NCBI GenBank assembly: GCA_015680685.1
Contig: MNCI01036463.1
Span: forward strand, 703,240 to 767,239
DNA length: 64,000 nt
Direction of reading: 5' to 3'
DNA from: Gnetum montanum
Taxonomy: Eukaryota; Streptophyta; Gnetopsida; Gnetales; Gnetaceae
The notes under the pieces are model-generated. The model was not told where the DNA came from. It searched no databases and saw only the letters and a program-made list of their open reading frames with translations. How positions within the stretch are numbered: position 1 is the stretch's first letter; each line of letters begins with the position of its first letter. Of the stretch, positions 23,917-36,104 are shown in pieces. Made by a program: the position numbers and the translations under genes.

Positions 23917-25289
23917 AGCGCGACCTATCGAAGTTAGGGCACTTTATAGAATGTACCAAATTTTTAATATTTTTCTAAAATTAAACAATGTAAACTAAGG
24001 ACATCTGTACTATTTTTAAAGGGTTCTAGGGTAATTCAACTAGTTCTAAAGGCATGAAAATTATGATGGTGTGGAATTTATCCATAAGGACCTCAGATGA
24101 TAAGGGAGACAAAAAGGCTATGTGATGGTTCATAGGAACGTTTGAATCAGAGGGATAGTAATAAGGGAAAGAATATCCTTGAAAATACGTTGAGGGTAAT
24201 AGATGATGTGTGCAAGATGTGTTATGAGTGCAAATTACAAAAATTACACAAGTGGGTCTTCCCTAAAGCAGGTTCCAACCTATAATGCCTTTGCGTAACC
24301 ACACCTTAAAATGTTCATAGGCACTAGAATGGTTAATTGTAATCCACACTAGTTCCACAAAACACACACATGTAAGTATCACCAGAATGAGGTAAGAATT
24401 CTACTCTACACAAGACACAAGCTACAATTTCATGAACAGCAAGATGAGACAGACTATAGAAGGGATTGTAGAGATTGGGACATGAAGTAACTGACCTAGG
24501 GCACAATGAATCTTGTGTGTAAAGTATGATTAATGTGTCATTAACTCATCATTCCAAGATAAGTACCAAGTCCATTCCTCTGATCAGTAACACTACATTG
24601 TTTCATCCCATGATTAGCAACTATGAGAGTACCATAACAACAAGGCGTACGATCACTTGGCATTTTGTTCAAGGGAGGAGTGATTTTTGCTTTGTGGCAC
24701 TTTCTTTGTTTTTTTTTTTGAATGCTAAATCCAAAGAAGCCACCAACCCTTAGGCATGGGTGTATGTCTTTCCAATGGAACCTCCTAGAACAACATTGGA
24801 TTTTTGAGTGCCTTTTGATTACTCTTACTTCCATTTTGCGTTAGATGTACAAGGATCTTAGTACAACCACGTTACGTGATAACTCTCACAGACGTCACCA
24901 AAGAGAATCCGCAAGTCCCCTTGATGTCACACCCTAATCATTTCCTCTTAGTCCATCCTTCTTCATTCTGGGTACAATGAACACAAAATTAATTTTAAGA
25001 TTTAAGAATGTTAAGAATATCATTATACCCTCGAACAAAACCTCTTATTTGTAGAATGGATGAGTGGGTGTAATGGGCTTACTGTCCAAATAATTGATCA
25101 CTCGAGACTCAATAACATAGAACACACCTCAACCAATGAGCCACATGAGTGTTTTATTTGTAGATGAGATTACTTATAAAAAGATAAAAATACAAAAAGA
25201 TAAAACAAGAAATTAAAAAATGAAAAATTGGAAAACAAAAGATTATAAAATTAAAGAAAATGAAAAATATTTATTAATCTTGCTTGTTA

Positions 25290-28178
25290 TTAGAATGGTG
25301 GATATCCCCCATAACTAAATGAATGAGCATGATGAGGATTAATAAATGAAAGATGAGGATCCCTGCATGTTGGAAATATTAAAACTAGGTCATACTTACC
25401 CAATTTGGGTTCACACACCTAATTATAGTAAGCATAGTGAGGTGATTTATAAGATGTGGTTCCTAGGTAAAGAGTTGACCCACTATGATACTTGAGACCG
25501 TAAGATGGTATGCAAGGATCGGGATGTCATCCTCCATGGTTGTATTCATTGGGACGTATGGTTGTTGGAGTGTTAATTGGTGGTCCTGATGATGTGACAC
25601 GAGGCGTTGGGTTTGAGGAGAAGGATGCACCATAGTGTTGGACTTGTGCTAAGTTGGAGAATGTAGTGGCCTTGGAACTATGTTGTCCCTTCCTACAGTC
25701 ATGTCTAAAGAAGGGATTCCTTTGATGTTGAGGAGGTCTCTCACTACTATTGGCAATAGTAGCACAAGTAATGTTTGTGGGTTGTTGATATGATGTAGAT
25801 ACTTCAGGAATAGTTGGTGGCAATGTAGAAGGAGGGAAAGGATGAGAATTTTGAAATTTGGGAGAAGTGTAAGGTACACAAGGCGATGGTTGTGTTGAGA
25901 ACATGGGCTGATAGTATTGAGCAGAATGATAATGCGGTGAGATAGAGTATGTTGACCTAGTTGAGGAAACAGGATGTTGGACTAGATAAGCATTTGGATT
26001 TGAATGATATGAAGGGTGTCTCCAATTTAGGGATGGCTTACCCCACGACTGGGATTGTTGCCACTGTTATCAAACACAGTATCTCTATATGAACTCTGGG
26101 TGTAACGTGCTTTCCCAATGCTCATATAAATGTAACAAGATTGGGCATTGGCCCTTGGGGTGATCGTATAGGCAAATGTTGCATTCATACGTATGATTGA
26201 CAGTTGAGCCCCTATTTTCTTCATCCCTTCTTTCCGATTGTCTAATGATATTTTGTCCTACTTCTCAGGTTGTCATAAATCTATCTCCAATAATATTGAT
26301 ATATTCTCCACACTTTTTATGCATCCATTCTAGCATCTTATTAATCTTTGCCTCAATTTCATCTAATGATTGTTGTACTAGCAAAGATGGTTCTTCCTCC
26401 TTCAAATGGGTTGATTTCTCCTGTTTGTGATTATGGACCTTTGTTAAGTTGAGATTTTGGTCTCATTGATGTTTTCCAACACTCTCCCATCTAGCCATTT
26501 CTCCTTCTTCTTTTGCTACCCACTTAATAAGCTCTTGGAATTGATGGGTTCATAGTTTGTATAGTTGACCTTGGGCATACATCCCTAGGGTCTCTCTTGT
26601 TTCATTACGAAGCCCATCAATGATATGGTACATTAGCCTTTCCTCAGAGAACTCATGGCCTGGACAGTTGTTTAACAGTGCATAATATCTTTCTAAGGTC
26701 ATGTCCAAGGGTTCATGTTGTGCTTGTTTCCACTCTTGGATTTTTTTCCTCAAGGCCGACACTCTTGCGTAGGTTTGATATCTTTTGTTAAAGAGTTCTA
26801 CCATTGTTGGCAAACATCGAATTGAATTTGGTTTCAACGATCTATACCATACGAGTGTCATAGGAAAGAGCTTGAGTTTTTGCCAACCATTATCAATGTT
26901 GTTCCATGCACAGGCATCGTAGAAGGCTTGTAAATGTTGTTACTGATCTAAGTCATAGCCTCCTGAGAAATTGGGAAAGTTGTTTAAATCGAGCCTGGGT
27001 AGGCAGCTCTCTTTATGATGCCTACGGGAGATTCGAACAGCCTCTTGTATTTTTGTTAGGCTTGTAGTGGCCAATAGGGGTTTATCATCATCGAGTAAGT
27101 TATGCTTTCATGCGTTGGGAAAATGCTACCTTCGTTTATGTTTATAAGAAATCCCCACCTCAAATTGCGTACTCCAATCTTCATTTTCATATAATTCATT
27201 GTGATGAGAAGCGACCTGCATGTGCCGCGATATCGCGTCTTCCCTTGCGATATCACGTACGCGATATCGCGGTCCACCGCCATATCTATAAATAAGAGGC
27301 AGCAGTCCCTTCATTTCCCAATCCTGGCTAGAAGTAGAGAAGCTCTCGCAGATTGATCACTCCAGAGTTAGAATTTTTCCCATGTGTCCGCAGTAGGAGT
27401 CCTAGAGTGAACGGCTCTTTATTCGAGTAGCTTGTAACCTGAACCCAAGTTGTGTACGGCAATAAAGACGAACTTGATTGGATAAACCTTGTAGCACGTG
27501 GTTTCATTTATTGTTGTTTATTTACTGCTTTCCTAGTGCACACAAGTACAACTTGATTACGAGCGTCTACGGACGAGTACGGCTAGTCAAGGAATCGGCT
27601 ACTCATTGCTAGGCTAGAATGTGTGATAAGTACGACTTAGTTACGATCACCCACGGGTGTGTACGGCTAGCTAAGGAATCGGCTGCTTATCACACTTAAG
27701 CTAAATAGGGGCCTCAGTACAACCACTTCGAGCACTTGCGTTACGTGTGGTGATCCCAGTAACGATTAGCGTTTGGTAAGCCACAGTTGCATAGTTCAGG
27801 GTGTGTCCGGTAAGTGGGAATGGATTCTGACGCTAGTTACCTTAGATTTAGGACATTAGTTAGAGTTAGCTTAGTTTCTCAACCCTTTCCTCTGATAGCA
27901 TAGAAGATAAGCCGAAAAATACCAAAAAAATTGTATACCTCAGACTTGCTTAACCATACACCGTGACACTTACAAGCAAGCCTGGAAGACAACAAACGAT
28001 TAACCCCAAGTGTTTCTTGTGGCGTTAAGGCGTTTAGTCTGCGGAGTTCGACCGGATCGCGCATGCACGCTCGTATTCGTATGGTTGAGTGTAGGGGTAC
28101 CTCGCCACTCATCACATTGGTTCTCCAATGAATTACCTCACTAGATGTGGTGTTATCGTAGTCTTGTAGGAGAGGCAT
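25290..28178 (-). pseudogene. gag: Element B ORF1 (gag), split by a solo LTR
   Basis: Same Gag as in elements A and C. It starts MPLLQDYDNTTSSE at 28178, runs about 60 bp, is interrupted by the solo LTR 27202-28114 (plus its CATTG duplication), and resumes to a stop at 25290-25292. The Gag core (SLKPNSIR, YQTYARVSALRKKIQEWKQ, ERLMYHIIDGLRN) lies at 26550-26861. The zinc knuckle, a Pro-rich tail and the ending GGYPPF-like motif follow. A short deletion near 26850 removes the GQEKV segment that A keeps. Apart from the insertion there are several stops, so the gene was probably already decaying when the LTR arrived. Confidence 0.8.
27202..28114 (+). mobile_element. Nested solo LTR (913 bp), related subfamily
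   Basis: It begins TGATGAG, ends ACTCATCA and is flanked by CATTG (27197-27201 and 28115-28119). Element A retains the empty site (TTCGTTGGTTCTCC near 2750), which confirms the insertion. In plus sense it has a 13-bp inverted pair built on CGCGATATCGCG (27225-27237 and 27260-27272), a TATA box (CTATAAATAA, 27286-27295) and AATAAA at 27461. Its last 100 bp match the other family LTRs, but the middle is distinct. It keeps many CpG dinucleotides compared with the surrounding element, which fits a younger age. Confidence 0.88.
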
Positions 28179-28289
28179 GGTTGTGAATTTGTATGTGAAT
28201 TTTTGTAATTATTTCTTCCTAAAAGATATATCGTTAATTCCTATACAGTGACCTTGTATGATATAACTAATCTAGATAACTAGCACCAT

Positions 28290-28306
28290 CCCCGACAATG
28301 GCACCA
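28290..28306 (-). promoter_or_regulatory. Primer binding site of element B
   Basis: The minus strand reads TGGTGCCATTGTCGGGG next to the right LTR. It resembles the tRNA-Asp complement used by Athila-type elements, with CpG-type decay. Confidence 0.65.
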
Positions 28307-28307
28307 A

Positions 28308-29144
28308 TGATGAGTGGCAAGGTACCCCTACACTCAACCATACGAATATGAGCGCTTCACACATGATCTGGTCAAACTCCACAAATAGACTAGTTGTGGT
28401 ATCTAGACAGTTACTCATAGATCGTAGTTCATTGTCTTCCCACTTGGACTAGAATTAGCTTTGTCACGTATGGTTTAGTCTAAAGTGAGGTGTATGATGT
28501 GTTCCTACACTAATGCTACTCCTGGGTATGATGAGAAATAATATCAACTAAGCTAGGAGAGAGAAGGTGAGAGAGAATCTAAAGTAGCCTAAGTGTGATG
28601 AGCATCCGTTCCTTAATCATCCGTACACATCTTGGACCTCATGCACGACTACCACTGGGATTACCAAACGCATGGCCTAGATACACTACTGGGTTACCAA
28701 GTAGTCACACTTAAATGCTCATGATTAAGTCATACTCATTCCGTGTTACTAGGAGATAAGTGTAGAGAGATATTAACTAAGAAAGCAATAAATAACAATA
28801 ATAATTAAATAATTAAGCTAAGTGGATGCTGCAATGATGAAGTAATCTCGATCTTTATTAACAATCATGTGTGTGTCCAAGTATGTCACACTCAAATAAG
28901 GATCTTGTACAATTACAGTCATCACACTATGGGCATGCACTGGGAGAAAGGGTTGAGAGGAAAAATTGACAAAAAGTCCCTACCTTAATACTAAAACTAG
29001 ATTCTAAACCAAATCCGCCTACCTCTTATTTATAGATGAGGAGACAGGCTATGATATCGTGTATGTGATATCGCATCTAGGCTGTGATATTGCGTACGCG
29101 ATATCGTGGGTGCGATATTGTAGCCAACAATTCATGACTCATCA
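28308..29144 (-). mobile_element. Element B 5' LTR
   Basis: 837 bp with intact TGATGAGT and ACTCATCA ends. The minus-strand TATA box is at 29027-29034, with GATATC-centred palindromes at 29048-29125. It is followed directly by the CTTGC duplication (29145-29149). Confidence 0.87.
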
Positions 29145-29149
29145 CTTGC

Positions 29150-29809
29150 ATATTTCAAATCATTAGTTTGATCAGATGTAACTCAACTAGTTCAACAAAT
29201 CTTAGATGTCTAGATAAATCTTAGAAACTCTAAGATTAAATGAAAGGACATCTTGGTTCACTATAAAGAGACAAAGAATATTTACAATATTCTAATGTAG
29301 CCATCAAGATGCCTTTTAGGAATGAAGATTGATTAAACAAGGAACCATGAATTTACAAAACAATGAATATCCTTAGTAAAATTCAAGATGTCAACAACAT
29401 TTTCCTAATTAAAATTATTTTAGTTTGTTCAACATTAAATCAAACATAAAGTAAGTAAACATACATGCAAAGGTAAGCAAGCATGCATGCACTTAGGTTA
29501 AGAGAACTTAATAATTTGATCATTTTTATTCATTTAATTTATTTTTTATTCAAATTAATAATAGAAAATAAATTTTGTAAGACATTAATTTTGCAAAAAT
29601 ATAATAGTGAAATATATGTTTGATAATTATCATTTGCATGATGATAAGGGAGGTGTTTTTTTTATCAAGTCATAAGATCTACATTGGATCTTGGGTAAAG
29701 TCACTCAAAAGAGCTAGAATTTTGTTCATCCATGACCCTCCCATGATTCAACCTTTGACCCTTCCATGATCCAATGTTGGTGAGATGAGTATTAGGCCTC
29801 TTGGGTGAT
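29150..29809. other. AT-rich stretch, nothing recognised
   Basis: No frame, repeat partner or structured element was found. Confidence 0.5.
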
Positions 29810-30560
29810 GATCCTTATATATTTATATTTGCATTGAACCTTATATGATGATCCTAAAATATCTAAATTTTAGTTCATACTATCTTTTCTCTTTACCAAA
29901 AATCAAATCTTTCCTCTTCCACTCACCTCCTTTCTCTTTATGATAATCAATTCATTTTATTTACAGTGACTCGTGAAGCTCTTCCATGTTATTATTTAAA
30001 AAATAAAGTGAGATTTCAATCTTCTAGTAGTTGCATCTTAACAAAAAAATTAATAATAAGGAAACTCCATCAATTTGATTTCCTATAAGTATTAGTGAGA
30101 GTGTACTTATTACATGATGGGAAATAATTGTACAAAATCCTTGTTTGAGTGCATGGTAGAAAGACATGTACCTAGATAAGTATGACTAGTTTCAAGCATA
30201 AACACTTATTGTTTGGTAATCCTAACCGTGTTCTTACTTAGTACACCCAAGAATAAATACTTGGTAGACTAGGATGTGTATGAAAAACCAAGAATAGATA
30301 GTTATTAACTAAGCTAGCTTATATTTTATTTTTTGTACTTAGTTTAATTATATAAAATTTTAATATTTTAATAATTTTTAATTATGACACAAAAACATCA
30401 ATCATATGCCTCCATTACACTTGACTGTACAAGTTAAGAGCCACCAAAAGTGTAATTGGGAAGACAACAACTTATGATCATACTTAACTATCTAGATTCT
30501 CTACTAATCTAGTCCACAAATTATGATCAAGCCACTCACAAATGCTTAACCTATACTAAA
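29810..30560 (+). mobile_element. Old LTR-like remnant, plus strand
   Basis: A TATATATTTATA box near 29813 precedes a GAAGCTCTTCC leader block (compare GAAGCTCTTGTAG at 51468), a TTGGTAATCCTA block and an end block with GGGAAGACA...TAACTATCTAGA. These follow in the same order as in the solo LTR at 51181-52145. Divergence is high, so the ends cannot be placed. Confidence 0.4.
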
Positions 30561-32639
30561 AGAAGATTATGGAAATGATTAAAATGTATAGGTTATATGG
30601 CCTTTCAAAGGTCCTTTTATCCATCAATTTGCAAATAAAAGGTTTAATGTAAACATTACACTTCTTCTAGAAATACCTTGTATATGAAGGGATTAATCTT
30701 TTTTTCAAACATATAAAAGCCTAGAACTAACTATAGAAGTACAATATCTTTATGTGCACTATGCAAATAATGTATCTTCATATTATGTTTCATTATTTAA
30801 AAAAAAACTTATAGAAATTAATATTAAATAATTCTTAAAAGTAATTAATATTTTTAGATAATTATATACCAACTAAATTGAATTTTAATATGAAGGGTTT
30901 ACAAAAAATCATCTTTCATATGAAAAATAGGATGTACCCTTAAAGTTATGCTTTATATATAAAAAATAAAGGTGTTGCTCTATGCAACAATAGCATGAAT
31001 AACCTTATTATAAGATATTATTATTCTTAATATCATAGAAAAGGTAAATAAATTTATTTTGTATGTTTGGTTTAAAATATTATAGCAAAAGCTCTTTTAT
31101 TTTTATTTTTTTACTACTTTGGACCTAGAAAAGATACTTTCTTGTGAAAAAAAAAACTAATGGTTAAAGATATATTGTTAGTATGGGTACATTTTTTTTA
31201 AAAAAAAATTCCGTCCATGTATGCAAATTTATTGTTTGTATTCTTCATGTTTTCTAAACAAGTGAACCTAGTAGTGGACCTCTCAACTACATGTTACCAT
31301 GATGTTGTTTTAGAAGTCGATATTTAAAGACATATTACTAGGTGTACTCTTTTGGGTAAATTTATTATTAACATTCTAAAAGCAAAGGATCTCATCACTA
31401 GTTATGGATTATGGTGGGTTCCTTTTAAAAAATCAAAGGAGATAGGAGGAATTTAGAATGACTCCTCTTAAACTACATAATTAAACAAAGTTACTTGAGG
31501 CATGTTATATGTCTCTATAATTCTTGTAATGTGTTATTTTGGCTAAATAATTTAAGTTAGTTTTTTAAAAAAAATATTTAGATATATTTTAGTTTTTTTA
31601 AAATAATATTTAAGTAGATTCTTAAGTAAGGTTTTCTCTTTGTTAATATTTAAGTATTAAAGGTCAATTGGAAATAAAGCCTAACCACATTTTAGGTGGT
31701 TACACCCAAGCATTTACTCAAGTATTACAACTTTAGAAATAAGCAAATAAGGACCTTCATAATATCTGAATTTTTAATCTATTCTATATCTTGCTATTTC
31801 AATTGAAATTGTACTACAAAATTTTGTTTTCAATTATCTATTTTCTTTTATCATTTCCACTGTAGTATGATTATAAAATATCCCTTTTATGAAATGAGAT
31901 GAAGCTTTATTAAGTTCAAAGATCTATAACTTCTATTGGATGCATATTAGATTTTTATGATAAATAAAGATAAGACTCTACAAATTGACCAAGCACCAAT
32001 TAAGGTATCAAATATAAATCACACAAGTTTGTCATTGTAACATTATAATATTATTTGAATTTAGTACTCACACTACAAGAAAGAAATATATATATATAAC
32101 TCATCTTTAAGGGCTCTTAACCTACACAACCTACAAATGCTCTTCTTGGGGGAGCTGAATCTATCATCCATTTTCATATCAATATATAGTATAAGCAAAG
32201 TAGCATCTAATCCTCAAGGTTGACCTTTTACGTTAAGTACCAAAGTTGCAACTACAACAACAACAATTCTAAAACATTATTTGCAAACTAGGATAATGCT
32301 TATGGATCATTAGTTTATGTTATTTTACTATTACATGGGCTTTCCTATCTCATTAATGCAAGGATTTTAAATAAATATCTTTAATATGGTAGGCTTTTCC
32401 AATTGACTTAACTTTGATAATGTGTTATTACCAAGATCAACTTAAGTTGGTTAAGATTTAGGACTTTAGGATAGCTTTTTTATATGAGAGGACAACCATG
32501 GAATTATATAAAAGGATTTAGAAATTTTTGATGATTTTAATGATTAAGCGTAAGGTATTATTTATGATTCTAAAAACAATTGGCTTTGAAACTAATAAAT
32601 ATTCAATTATATCCATTAAAATTTCATAGAAGTAACTAA
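30561..32639. other. AT-rich gene-free stretch
   Basis: There are homopolymer A and T runs and short simple repeats, such as TA repeats near 32090. No supported coding sequence or paired repeat. Confidence 0.5.
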
Positions 32640-33840
32640 GTGTAACAATGGCCAACATAGTCACACCAAGTCTTTAGCAATTGTAGCATGGCCAACATAG
32701 ACAACATTTTCCATAGTTTCAAGAATTTTCCATAGTTTCTAATAACTTTAGCATTGTCACCAAGCTCAACATAGTTTGGATGGTGTCAATGTAGTCACAA
32801 GAGTCTATTTACTATTTATAGTAAACGAATGGGCTTTGGTGGCTATGGTGTAGTGCAAACTTACTCTAAATGATCAACTATGCTAGGAATTGTAACCATT
32901 GACACCTATAAATAAACATCAATCTATTAGTAATCATGATAGTGATGCATAGACCCAAAAACAACAATCCCACACCTATAAAACCCAAACGTAGATACCT
33001 TATTTTGGTTCCAACTTATTTTGTGTAGTAGTACTTGAAAGCATTTTCCAACCTAGAGAGCCTTTGTAACCTTGCAACCCCTTTGGAAAAAACTAGCATC
33101 TAAACTAGGCACAAATACTTCCAATGTGATACCACTACACCAAACATGGAATACCATTTTTGGCCATAGTTGCTAATTCTAATGGAAACTAGCAGGAAGT
33201 AGTTGGAAACTAGAGTTGGGAAGAATCTAGATCATAGAGTTTGACATAGAACATAGCTTGCCAACTCTAATAGACTTCAAGCTACTTCCAAGCGACTTCT
33301 TGTGAACCTAGCACAAAATCTGTACTTTTTTTAAACTTGCCACTTTATTTTCCATTTTAGTAAAGTCATAGTTCATTATTTTGTAGATCTGAGTTCATGT
33401 TTTCATTTTTGTGTCTATTTTCATTCTAGATCTGTAGTTCCATTTTCATTTTTTTGTACATTTCAATTTACATTTCCATTTAAAAAAAACCATTTCCTTT
33501 TAGAAAAGCCAATTTCTTTTAAAAATCCATTTTCATTCAAAGAGTCCAATTCCATTCCAAAAGCCCAATTCTAATACTAGGAAAACCACTTTTTTCCACT
33601 TTCACCACTCAACATAGTTGGTTGGCAATTGCCTTGTCTACTGCATAGTACATGACTATCTACTATGTAGTATTTCATAGTAGTAGTTTTCGCACTACCT
33701 TTCCATTTATATCCAACTACGTTAGTGGATAATTCCACTGACTACCATTGTTACTAAAAATAGTAAAAAAGTTAAAACCATATCTTTTACAATGTCATCC
33801 AACTAGTCGACAATTTTTCCATTTAACTTCACTAACAATG
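32640..33840 (+). mobile_element. Element F copy 1, LTR/leader-like region
   Basis: It aligns in patches with 52590-54370: the GTTAGTAAT...ATGATAG block, a TATA box (CTATAAAAC near 32976) with a matching TATATAAG at 52949, and the final block ending GTCTAGCCAATAGGCCATAAGGG. This order, followed by gag in both copies, suggests the R/U5 and leader of a plus-strand Ty3 LTR. A 5' edge was not found. Confidence 0.5.
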
Positions 33841-33989
33841 AGTCTAGCCAATAGGCCATAAGGGTCTATGACCCCAAGGACCCCATCATAACTGAATGTA
33901 GACAATCACTAAGGCTTAGGGGATGAAGCCTAGAGTTTTCAATGATAAATGAAGATCACTACAACTTTGTTTGCATGAAAATTTAGGTT

Positions 33990-34319
33990 GGCATCCTAAT
34001 TCTAAGAATTGAAGTAGAAGCCAAGAGGGAATATAAGCTCATCCACCATGATGGAAAGGAATGCATTCCTTCCCCATACGATAAAATACCACTCAAGGAA
34101 GCCTACACTTGAATCCTTTCTTAGTTAATTGAGATGGATAAAGAGGATGGGAAAGCTAGCTCAGATGAGCATCAAGAAGAAGAGGACGAGTTCAGGGATG
34201 AGTTTCAACATGAGAATCTCATGGTCATGGTTGTTCCAATAATCAACTCTAAAATCCATGATGTCAACCCTCAAAACCCCCTTGTCTCTTTCACGAGACA
34301 AATCCCCCCAAAATCCCCT

Positions 34320-34350
<31 letters not shown>

Positions 34351-35440
34351 CCAAACCATGTTTGGTCCAACACTCATTATAGTAATGCACCAAACATACT
34401 TGGTGCCATTAGTAATGACCTTCCCCATTACCATGCCTTTTGCCACATATCCATGGTTTTTGTGGCTCTCATTAGTGTTTGTGATCACCACTAATTCATT
34501 TTTCACCTAGATGGGACCCACAATAGGACCTCAAATAACCCAAGGGCCACATACCCAATTCATCCCCTTTGTGCCCTAGATACTAGCACAAACCTCTTTT
34601 TTGTTGTTCAGCCCATCCACAATGATGATAACACAACTTCTCCCCTACCTATCACGAGGTCACAGGTCTTCCAATTTAGACCACGACCTTTCATGCAAAC
34701 CCCACAACCCACAAGGGCACCCCCAAGGCCTAGATCAAGCCTTTCAAATGATCTATGACTTGACAAAAGAGTTACAGAGGCTCAAGGCTTCCACCTCTTA
34801 GACCCTCAAGATTATGGATTTCTGTAAGGACAATCCCATCAATCCTATGGTCCCACCACTAACTCTTCCCCTTGGTTTCCCCATACCATAGTTCACCAAG
34901 TACAATGGTGAACATGACCTCAACTCACATCATATAACCTTCTACTCTGAGTGCTTGTTATTATAAGCTTGGCTGCACACAATCATGAGAATATTCCTTG
35001 TCTCTTAAGGAAAAGACCCTTGACTAGTACCATGCCTCACCAAGAGGATTCATATCCTCCTTGGAAGACCTAATTTCACAATTCATTAATCATTTCAAGT
35101 ATAACTTGAAACTTGGTATGATCCTTAACCAACTAATGAAGGTCAAATAATGGCCCCTTAAGCTAGTGCAAAAGTTCATCCAATGATGGAATATCTTGCT
35201 AAAAAAAATTCCAAAACCAATAGCTAAAACTCATTTTCTAGCTATCTTTAACAAAGGAGGAGGATTAATGACTTCATCAATTCAAAATTTTGCTACCTTG
35301 ATCCATGGTCACTTAGTTAGGCCTTTTCCCAAACCAAAAACATAGAGGATGCTATGGAAGCTAGCCATGACCCTACCTATATGGCATATAAAAACCAACA
35401 TGCATGAAAGAATAAGGAGAGGAGTGAAACACCACCAAAA
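33990..35440 (+). pseudogene. gag: Element F copy 1 Gag remnant
   Basis: The N-terminal part reads YKLIHHDGKECIPSP, then an acidic stretch (DEHQEEEDEFRDEF). A Pro-rich linker follows, coded partly by a run of 29 C (34320-34348). Next is PQGLDQAFQMIYDLTKELQR (about 34725-34785). The Gag domain proper, around 35050-35400, includes FPKPKTxRMLWKLAM or, in the neighbouring frame, KNIEDAMEASHDP and YKNQH. The second copy at 54500-55640 aligns throughout, which supports the reading despite frameshifts. Beyond 35440 the pol region is gone and unrelated or LTR-like sequence follows. Confidence 0.6.
34320..34348 (+). repeat. Poly-C tract, 29 bases
   Basis: An uninterrupted run of C inside the Pro-rich part of the element F gag. 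Such long C/G homopolymers are rare in AT-rich plant DNA. They can expand by slippage and are also error-prone in sequencing. Confidence 0.95.
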
Positions 35441-35700
35441 TTTTCATGTTATAATCATTTTTCATCATGTAGCCTTCACCCCATGAAACATGAGGCAAAC
35501 CTTCATTATAAACATGAAGATTATAACCCCCAAGGAGGCAGTCTCACTTATATCATACTTTTGCAACTAAAAAATGGCTCATATGTAGTCAAAGCTTCAT
35601 CCCCCAAGTGGAAAAAGTTATGTACTATCTATATTTGGGCTTGGAGGTCAAAAACACCTTTTGAGATGCCAAAATTGGCAATTTGATGGCTTTTACTTCC
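35440..35700 (+). repeat. Segment shared with 52230-52470
   Basis: Both copies hold CTTCACCCCATGAAA, then a CTTCATTRTAAA block, and later a block near CATAT..AGTGGTCAAAGC. In copy 2 this segment lies 5' of the LTR-like region, whereas here it lies 3' of gag. That placement fits the beginning of a 3' LTR or the element's 3' end after loss of pol. The coding alternative (a broken frame) cannot be excluded. Confidence 0.4.
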
Positions 35701-35750
35701 ATTTGTACTCTTCTTACCAGGAATTGTGAATTTATTAATATTAGAGGTGC

Positions 35751-36104
35751 ATGTGTTGTAATGGATATTGCCCATGAATGGGGTCTTATTCTTAACTTAC
35801 TTCCATGATGAGAGTTTATTTCATGGAAGTAATTGAGCATAACCAATAATCAAATTAGTCTTTGCATCAACTATCCATATTAATAACTACTCAAAAATAA
35901 CATTATCCATGCTACAAAAGCATGAAGTATCTACAAGCATCCTTGTATTTGTCAATGGAAATATCGAGTAATGCCAAATCATAAGCCATATTTCGAATCA
36001 ATTAGAAAGATAAGGCGAAATCATAAGCCATATTTGGAATTATTTAGAAATATTTTAAGAGTCCAATGGATTAGTTAGAAGATAAAGCACATCTCCAACT
36101 ACCA
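35751..36104 (+). mobile_element. Truncated LTR of the D family (D0)
   Basis: It starts TGTTGTAATGG and matches the first 170 bp of the next LTR (36105 onward). It then skips to sequence equivalent to 36950-37080, and ends at ACCATG where the next LTR begins. It is an older, internally deleted D-family LTR into which or beside which element D lies. Confidence 0.6.

Larger units (their letters stand above)
20373..29144 (-). mobile_element. Element B: complete gag-ORF2 LTR retrotransposon, minus strand
   Basis: Two 837-bp LTRs flank an internal region with a PBS-like site next to the right LTR and a G-rich polypurine region next to the left one, so the element reads right to left. In element order it has 5' LTR, PBS, ORF1 (gag), a non-coding stretch with a TATA/palindrome module, ORF2, PPT and 3' LTR. 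A CTTGC duplication flanks it. No protease, RT, RNase H or integrase is present, so it would depend on another element. A 913-bp solo LTR lies inside its gag. By eye the two LTRs differ at roughly 8-9% over the first 400 bp, mostly by transitions. Confidence 0.88.

Noticed and set aside
27879-28178. 99-codon minus-strand ORF starting MPLLQDYDNTTSSE
   Set aside because: Only the first 20 or so codons are gag. The rest runs into the nested solo LTR, so it is a chance fusion, not a gene.
34161-34506. Gly- or Pro-rich ORFs on both strands around the C run
   Set aside because: The minus-strand poly-Gly frames are only translations of the homopolymer. The plus-strand Pro stretch is part of the element F gag remnant.
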